Source: JAWOJF01 sp046481785 (lineage in GTDB: Bacteria; Bacteroidota; Ignavibacteria; Ignavibacteriales; Ignavibacteriaceae). From it: DNA of 9,687 bases. Position numbers and translations under genes: made by a program. Below are positions 5,881-9,687 of this stretch, piece by piece; the first letter of the stretch is position 1, and every line of letters starts with the position of its first letter. The DNA lies in NCBI GenBank assembly GCA_046481785.1, contig JAWOJF010000102.1, positions 1 through 9,687 of the forward strand, given 5' to 3'. The notes under the pieces were generated by a model. The model saw only the letters and a program-made list of their open reading frames with translations, was not told the DNA's origin and searched no databases.

Positions 5881-6579
5881 TTATTCTACTTTTAATTTTG
5901 CATTCTCTACTATAAGATCGTAAGAATAACCTGAGCCGAAATCTTTATTAAGCGAAACAGTTCCTTCAATAATAACAAGTTTGCCTGTTTCAGCAACATC
6001 CTTTGAGGTTACTGCAAGGTCATAATTTGTTGTACCCGTTCCATCCTGGATATGCACCCAGTTCATTCCCATAATATCGGGATTATATTTTGTTACCATG
6101 CCTCTTACACGTACAGTTTTTCCTTCCAGTTCATTCTTTTCAGCATATACCTGCTCAATAGTTTTTCCGTCTTTTAGCGGCTCAACTGTTACATTTGCTT
6201 TTTGACCGGCAGTAACTTTCGGATGGTTAACTACTTCAGGCTGCTGGCCTGCAGCATTGGGTGCAGTTCTTGAAATATCTTCCACAAACAAAACTGATTC
6301 AAATTTGCGGTTTAATGATTTGCTTTCAAAATTTTTCATTTCCATGCTTTTACTAAAGTATACAACATCACCATCATTTATACTCATCTGCGGAACGGCT
6401 ATCCAGTATTCGCTTCCATTTTCTGTTACCCTCATATAGGTATAACTCTGAGCATCCATGTGCTCCATCACTTCTACGCCGTGATATCCTTCAGGCAGAT
6501 TTTCAACTGGTTTATTCCCTGATTCGCATGCTGAAAAAACGAAGCCAAGAAACAAAAATACTATAAAATAATTCTTCAT
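5881..6579 (-). CDS. Lipoprotein with N-terminal NrfJ-like domain and C-terminal OB-fold
   Basis: The 232-residue product starts with a lipoprotein signal, MKNYFIVFLFLGFVFSAC, with C18 as the probable lipidated cysteine, so it is expected to be membrane-anchored and face the periplasm. Residues about 31-101 contain VEVMEHMDAQSYTYMRV, YWIAVPQMSINDGDVV and FESKSLNRKFESVLFV, a pattern seen in NrfJ-like and related periplasmic proteins. Residues about 150-232 contain an OB-fold of the nucleic-acid-binding type (GKTVRVRGMVTKYNPDIMG, NWVHIQDGTG, VIIEGTVSLNKDFGSGYSYD). A Pro/Ala/Gly-rich linker (105-125) separates them. The molecular function is not known. The minus-strand start has GGGAGA five bases upstream (plus-strand 6585-6590). 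It faces can in a convergent arrangement. Confidence 0.82.
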   Translation of the reverse strand: MKNYFIVFLFLGFVFSACESGNKPVENLPEGYHGVEVMEHMDAQSYTYMRVTENGSEYWIAVPQMSINDGDVVYFSKSMEMKNFESKSLNRKFESVLFVEDISRTAPNAAGQQPEVVNHPKVTAGQKANVTVEPLKDGKTIEQVYAEKNELEGKTVRVRGMVTKYNPDIMGMNWVHIQDGTGTTNYDLAVTSKDVAETGKLVIIEGTVSLNKDFGSGYSYDLIVENAKLKVE

Positions 6580-6813
6580 TTGGGTCTCCCATTAATTTAT
6601 ATAAAAATCCGGTACCGGCAAGCCGGGGTTAATTTACAATTGGTTTTTGTAAACAAATATAGATAAGGATAAGGAAATGTGCGATTATTAATTCATCACA
6701 AACAGTATAAAAAATCAGAACCTTAATTAAACTGATTAAAGGATAACAGGATTTTTAAATGCTTGTTTTTAGGCGGTATTTTACCTTTTTCTATGCAACT
6801 AATAAATCTTTCC

Positions 6814-7260
6814 TCACAATTTTCCTATGATTCTCCAGATACCCCGGTGAAACTTATGAAACCCTTTAACAGGCGGGGCATACATCAATATGCATTTTTT
6901 TTCTATCACATCAATATTATTCTGACAGCAGAAATTTATTGCCTCCTCAGATTCGCTTCCCTGCTGAAACCATAGGCGCTTAATTCCTGTTGATATCACT
7001 TCCCGGGCAACTTTATTTGCTTCTACCGGCGGGATAACCACAAGAGCATCTTCGACATAACCCGGAAGAGCTTTAACAGAGTTAAAACATTTATCACCCA
7101 GTATAAATTCTTTTTTAGGATTTACGGGGTAAATATTAAATCCCCTTTTTTTTAATTCGCCTAATATCCGACAGCCGAATTTTTGTTTATTTTCAGATGC
7201 ACCTATTATTGCTATGTTCCCTGATTCAAAAAACTTTTCAATGAATTCTTTGGTTTCCAT
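6814..7260 (-). CDS. CoA-binding domain protein (YccU-like Rossmann fold)
   Basis: This 148-residue cytoplasmic protein is a single CoA_binding_2 domain. NIAIIGASENKQKFGCRIL (15-33) is the glycine-containing nucleotide loop, followed by GFNIYPVNPKKEFILGDKCF (40-59), DALVVIPP (71-78), LWFQQGSESEEA (96-107) and a conserved Cys in VIEKKCILM. The fold matches stand-alone relatives of the CoA-binding part of succinyl-CoA synthetases. The family binds CoA or a similar nucleotide, but its cellular job is unclear. Length is normal. The C-terminus (HKFHRGIWRIIGKL) fits the family. A strong GGGGGA lies four bases before the start on the minus strand. It is divergent from dodecin across about 130 bases of AT-rich DNA. 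Confidence 0.88.
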   Translation of the reverse strand: METKEFIEKFFESGNIAIIGASENKQKFGCRILGELKKRGFNIYPVNPKKEFILGDKCFNSVKALPGYVEDALVVIPPVEANKVAREVISTGIKRLWFQQGSESEEAINFCCQNNIDVIEKKCILMYAPPVKGFHKFHRGIWRIIGKL

Positions 7261-7380
7261 ATAATTCCCCCTGAATTTTATAAGCTTGTGATATATTTAT
7301 TCTTAAATTAGTGAATATTTTATTTTCTTAAAACAATAGTGTTTTAATATATTTAAATATCCTTAATCCTTTAATTAAGT

Positions 7381-7384
7381 GGAG
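7381..7384 (+). promoter_or_regulatory. Ribosome binding site that sets the dodecin start
   Basis: GGAG is six bases before the ATG at 7391. A GTG at 7379 opens the same frame four codons earlier but overlaps this site, and dodecins begin at the position of the ATG. Confidence 0.7.
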
Positions 7385-7390
7385 CACAAA

Positions 7391-7600
7391 ATGAGCAGCC
7401 ATATATATAAAATAATAGAATTAACAGGCTCTTCGCCAAACAGTGTAGAAGAAGCCGTGAACAATGCCGTAAACAAGGCATCACAGACTGTAAAAAATAT
7501 GCGTTGGTTTCAGGTTACAGATACCCGGGGCCATATCGATAACGGGAAAATAGCTCACTGGCAGGTTACAATAAAAATAGGCTTTACACTGGAAGAGTAA
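7391..7600 (+). CDS. Dodecin, flavin-binding dodecamer protein
   Basis: The 69-residue protein begins MSSHIYKIIELTGSSPNSVE and has the full dodecin pattern: a first strand, a helix EEAVNNAVNKASQTVKNM, then RWFQVTDTRGHI and a final pair of strands, HWQVTIKIGFTLEE. W39 and Q58 correspond to the residues that stack on and hydrogen-bond the isoalloxazine rings of bound flavin. Bacterial dodecins form hollow 12-subunit spheres in the cytoplasm that store or buffer FMN, and some bind CoA as well. Length and termini are normal. It is apparently a single-gene unit: the gene upstream is divergent, and a repeat element begins 11 bases after its stop. Confidence 0.95.
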   Translation: MSSHIYKIIELTGSSPNSVEEAVNNAVNKASQTVKNMRWFQVTDTRGHIDNGKIAHWQVTIKIGFTLEE

Positions 7601-7611
7601 TGTTATTAATT

Positions 7612-8115
7612 GCCACGACTTTTAGAGTCTGTTGCAGAAACCCGGAATTGTCATTCCGAAGTACGCCCAGGCGGATTCAACTGAGGAATCTCAATGCAAA
7701 TGCGGCAATGAGATCCCGACAAGTCGCATAAGCGTCAACTTAATAATCATGAACTTGGTTTTAGATGTATGAACTACACAAAAGAATTGAGTCGTAAAAA
7801 GTCTTTTTGTGAATCCTCTACGAGGATTGGGTTTGATGCGGATAATTTTACTACAATAGTTTGACCCTGCCTGCCGGTCAGGCAGGCTCTACGAGGTCAG
7901 TTAAAAAACATCGTAGATGTTTCACAATTGTAGAAGTTATTTAAGCCTGGAAAGAAGATCCTCGTAGAGGATCAATTAGACGGTTAATTCCTGTTGAAAG
8001 TGATTGCTATACATGAAGATACAGAGTATTTTTTAAGAAAGTTAGGTTGATGCCTATGCGACAAGTCGGGATGACAGAAGTTGTAGTTCTGCAACAGACT
8101 CTTAAATGTCATGGC
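7612..8115. mobile_element. MITE-like palindromic element, about 500 bp, no coding content
   Basis: This fills most of the 584-base gap between dodecin and the DUF6265 gene. The ends are inverted repeats of about 28-29 bases. The inner 16 bases are perfect (AGAGTCTGTTGCAGAA at 7624-7639, inverted at 8087-8102). The outer part, GCCACGAC (7612-7619) against GTCATGGC (8108-8115), has two substitutions plus a one-base gap. Moving inward, paired segments occur in mirrored order: ATCCCGACAAGTCGCATA (7713-7730) with its near-inverse (8055-8072), hairpin AATCCTC-TAC-GAGGATT (7812-7828) with GATCCTC-GTA-GAGGATC (7957-7973), and CTACAAT (7851-7857) with ATTGTAG (7927-7933). Another hairpin is AAACATC-GTA-GATGTTT (7906-7922). 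No open frame of useful length exists. The design suggests a non-autonomous element or a REP-type cluster. No clear target duplication is seen. Confidence 0.65.
7866..7886. repeat. 21-nt palindrome inserted in a hairpin of the MITE-like element
   Basis: The arms CCTGCCTG (7866-7873) and CAGGCAGG (7879-7886) flank CCGGT. If these 21 bases are removed, the flanks join to give TGACCTC-TAC-GAGGTCA, a perfect 7-3-7 hairpin of the same type as its neighbours. This indicates a secondary insertion of a tiny GC-rich palindromic repeat. Confidence 0.65.
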
Positions 8116-8152
8116 TATTATAAAAATTGGTATTCCACTAAAGTGGGGGGGG

Positions 8153-8169
8153 CCCTCAAATTTTGAGGG
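8153..8169. terminator. Perfect 8-bp hairpin beside a run of eight G
   Basis: CCCTCAAA (8153-8160) and TTTGAGGG (8162-8169) are perfect complements around one base. A run of eight G (8145-8152) lies directly to the left. It is 16 bases beyond the stop of the minus-strand DUF6265 gene, so it could end that transcript, although no U-tract follows in that direction. Confidence 0.3.
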
Positions 8170-8184
8170 TTAAAAATTGATAAC

Positions 8185-8640
8185 TTATTTTATTCTTTTA
8201 AATGGGTAGTCAAATCCTTTTACATCGCCGTTTTCTATTCCTTCTATTCTTGCATTTAGCGAGTCTTCATTTATGTATTCGTAAATAATTTTTGAAGGGA
8301 AATCATGCCCGGGATTTTCGAACACAGCCTTCTTATCAGTTATGCCGGTAAGTTTAAATTTTACCGGTCCGGGATTGTGCTCAACAAGCGGGATATAAAA
8401 AATATCATCCCCTATTTTTGCCAGCTTAATAGTCTCGGTAATAGTTGTATCTCCATCTTTTACATAAAAGCTGACCGCTGTTAAAACCGTATCACTCAGC
8501 TTTGTCCATTCTTCATGTATGGTTCTGTTTTTTCCTTCAATTACCCACTTACCTTCTAAATAGAAAAGCGGGTTAAGATTATTTTGCGGAAATACCGCCA
8601 GGTTTAATAAAATGAAAAAGACGGATATTAATGTCTTCAT
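8185..8640 (-). CDS. DUF6265 family exported protein
   Basis: This 151-residue protein begins with a signal peptide (MKTLISVFFILLNLAVFPQN, no lipobox cysteine), so it is probably secreted to the periplasm. The mature part matches the DUF6265 pattern: FYLEGKWVIEGKNRTIHEEW (26-45), then TITETIKL, FYIPLVEHNPGPVKFKL, the strongly conserved FENPGHDFPSKIIY (107-120) and a closing LNARIEGIENG. Such proteins are predicted to form a small beta-barrel similar to lipocalin-like folds. The function is unknown and no catalytic residues are established. Length is normal. The gene is divergent from thioredoxin across 187 bases. AGAGA about six bases before the start is a weak ribosome binding site. Confidence 0.8.
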   Translation of the reverse strand: MKTLISVFFILLNLAVFPQNNLNPLFYLEGKWVIEGKNRTIHEEWTKLSDTVLTAVSFYVKDGDTTITETIKLAKIGDDIFYIPLVEHNPGPVKFKLTGITDKKAVFENPGHDFPSKIIYEYINEDSLNARIEGIENGDVKGFDYPFKRIK

Positions 8641-8827
8641 AATTTTCTCTATTAATTAATATTAAATTGTGCAATAGATACTTAAAGGTTAAACCACGGA
8701 ATTGTATTGTGAATATTCCCATATTATATGTAAAAATCAATATGATTCTTCCAATCCTTTGAATCTTTATGATGATTTATTCATCTTATGTATTATTATT
8801 ATATATTATTTCAAATAAGGAGAGAAA

Positions 8828-9190
8828 ATGGCCACTAACATGGATAAATCGATGTTTTTAGAAAAAGTTTTTGATTATGAAAAAAAACAGGATTGGGAAT
8901 ACCAGGGAGATGTACCATGTGTAATCGATTTTTGGGCGCCATGGTGTGGCCCTTGCCGCGCAGTTGCACCGGTTATTGAAGAGCTTTCTTCAGAATATGA
9001 AGGCAAAGTAAATTTTTATAAAGTGAATACCGATGTTGAGCAGGAATTAGCCGGAGCATTTGGAATAAGAAGTATCCCCTCTCTGCTGCTTGTACCCATG
9101 GAAGGGCAGCCCAAGATGGCTGTAGGTGCTCTTCCTAAAGATGCGCTAAAACAGGCAGTTGAAAAAGAATTATTAACAATGCCTGCTTAG
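8828..9190 (+). CDS. trxA: Thioredoxin
   Basis: This 120-residue thioredoxin has the redox motif WAPWCGPCR, with C40 and C43, the buried Asp region VIDFWAPW (32-39) and the cis-proline P84 in RSIPSLLL. KVNTDVEQELAGAFGIRSIP is standard. It reduces protein disulfides in the cytoplasm and is itself reduced by thioredoxin reductase, which is not in this window. The N-terminal segment FDYEKKQDWEYQGDVPCVID and the C-terminal VPMEGQPKMAVGALPKDAL are features of thioredoxins from the Bacteroidota/Chlorobiota group and help place the organism. AAGGAG at 8817-8822 is five bases before the ATG. It is probably transcribed alone, since the gene before it is divergent and only repeats follow. Confidence 0.96.
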   Translation: MATNMDKSMFLEKVFDYEKKQDWEYQGDVPCVIDFWAPWCGPCRAVAPVIEELSSEYEGKVNFYKVNTDVEQELAGAFGIRSIPSLLLVPMEGQPKMAVGALPKDALKQAVEKELLTMPA

Positions 9191-9224
9191 GTAATCCTAA
9201 ATTCCCACTCTTTGATGATCAAAA

Positions 9225-9448
9225 GTCCCTCTTTAATAAAGAGGGACAGTTCCGATCTTTGATCGGAACAGGGAGATTAAGTGCCGCCTACATGGCGGAC
9301 AACCCTAGCATTACCAGGCAACTCCAAAATACCAAATGCAGTTCTTGGAATTTCTCCGGTTATGATAAGGTTATCTGCCGGTACGGCGGCACACAATCCC
9401 TCTGTCCCACCTGCGGCAGGACTGTCTCCCTTTTCAAAAAAGGGAGAC
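9225..9448. repeat. Hairpin-bounded repeat element, copy 1
   Basis: The left end is a perfect 10-bp hairpin, GTCCCTCTTT-AAT-AAAGAGGGAC (9225-9247), followed at once by GTTCCGATC-TTT-GATCGGAAC (9249-9269). The right end is a perfect 11-bp hairpin (9424-9448). GTGCCGCC (9281-9288) pairs with GGCGGCAC (9385-9392), so the middle can close as a large stem. The two ends are roughly inverted versions of each other (hairpin, CAGT, hairpin, GGGA, GTGCCGCC). Bases 9225-9390 recur from 9498. On the minus strand the middle is open for about 60 codons (stop 9277-9279) but has no recognised domain. Confidence 0.7.
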
Positions 9449-9456
9449 TCTTTTTT
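9424..9456 (+). terminator. Terminator-like hairpin at the right end of repeat copy 1
   Basis: GTCTCCCTTTT (9424-9434) pairs perfectly with AAAAGGGAGAC (9438-9448) around CAA, followed by TCTTTTTT (9449-9456). It has the form of an intrinsic terminator reading rightward and could stop transcription from thioredoxin, but it is also part of the repeat. Confidence 0.45.
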
Positions 9457-9497
9457 AAATTAGTCTCGGGGTTTCATATAACCAATAATATTAAATA

Positions 9498-9687
9498 GTC
9501 CCTCTTTTGCTAAAGTTTTAATCCCGACTTGGCGGGGAGGGACAGTTCCGATCTTTGATCGGAACAGGGAGATTGAGTGCCGCTCACTTGGGCGGACAAC
9601 CCCGGCATTACCAGGCAACCCCAAAATACCAAATGCAGTTCTTGGGATTTCTCCGGTTATGATAAGGTTATCTGCCAGTACGGCGGC
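9498..9687. repeat. Hairpin-bounded repeat element, copy 2, cut by window end
   Basis: From CAGTTCCGATC onward (9543) it matches copy 1 with scattered substitutions and a one-base insertion, at an offset of 296 and then 297 bases. The left hairpin arms GTCCCTC (9498-9504) and GAGGGAC (9537-9543) remain, but between them lies extra sequence of about 22 bases including ATCCCGACTTGGCGGG, absent from copy 1. The right end lies beyond the window. A minus-strand frame stays open from the window edge to a TAA at 9460-9462. Confidence 0.7.

Noticed and set aside
6609..6626. Palindrome CCGGTACCGG followed by CCGGC-AA-GCCGG overlap upstream of the lipoprotein
   Set aside because: It is short, has no recognised operator pattern, and may be a chance or small repeat; nothing supports a function.
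7379..7390. GTG start giving a 73-residue dodecin
   Set aside because: The GTG overlaps the GGAG site used by the ATG at 7391, and the 69-residue form matches the family length.
7612..8115. CRISPR array or retron
   Set aside because: Repeats are mirrored and of differing sequence instead of evenly spaced direct copies, and no Cas or reverse transcriptase gene is present.
8145..8152. Run of eight G as a phase-variable switch
   Set aside because: It lies outside any coding frame and beyond the stop of the nearest gene, with no promoter-like sequence around it.
9259..9498. Plus-strand frames across the right-edge repeat
   Set aside because: They run through hairpins and repeat sequence, lack ribosome binding sites and look low in coding character.

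Overview
The window is a low-GC bacterial chromosome segment with a short piece of unrelated high-GC DNA at its left edge. Bases 1 to about 362 are very GC-rich and read, on the minus strand, as the middle of an actinobacterial-type CaiB/BaiF CoA-transferase. Within a few bases the sequence becomes AT-rich and stays so to the end. The abrupt change, which cuts through a gene, looks more like an assembly chimera or contaminant than a normal locus. From about 370 onward the gene content suggests the Bacteroidota/Chlorobiota/Ignavibacteriota group: a thioredoxin with the N-terminal and C-terminal style seen there, dodecin, DUF6265 and OB-fold lipoproteins, and intergenic space full of short palindromic repeats. 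Clear Shine-Dalgarno sequences before several genes fit Ignavibacteria better than typical Bacteroidia. This placement is an inference.

Layout. 408-500 is the N-terminal stub of a DUF4160 gene. From 563 to 4807 seven genes lie on the plus strand: an AraC-type regulator with a cupin sensor domain, a small single-domain cupin, a LysE/RhtB exporter, a nucleotidyltransferase, a second LysE-type exporter and a GNAT acetyltransferase, followed at 5063 by a type II beta-carbonic anhydrase (can). The nucleotidyltransferase, second exporter and acetyltransferase are closely spaced and probably form one transcript. The cluster reads as small-molecule sensing, modification and export, a common accessory-gene mix; no substrate can be assigned.

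From 5881 to 7260 two minus-strand genes encode an OB-fold lipoprotein and a CoA-binding Rossmann protein. A dodecin gene follows on the plus strand (7391-7600), then a DUF6265 exported protein on the minus strand (8185-8640) and a thioredoxin (8828-9190). These are ordinary housekeeping or accessory genes.

The most distinctive content is non-coding. There are (i) an 85-bp element with perfect 10-bp terminal inverted repeats (5721-5805), (ii) a roughly 500-bp MITE-like element (7612-8115) with about 28-bp terminal inverted repeats and a mirrored series of internal hairpins, one of them interrupted by a 21-nt palindrome, and (iii) two directly repeated copies of a hairpin-bounded element at the right edge (9225-9448 and 9498 to the window end). 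No tRNA, rRNA, CRISPR array, transposase gene or defence system was found. I see no convincing new protein system; the repeats and the left-edge junction deserve the second look.
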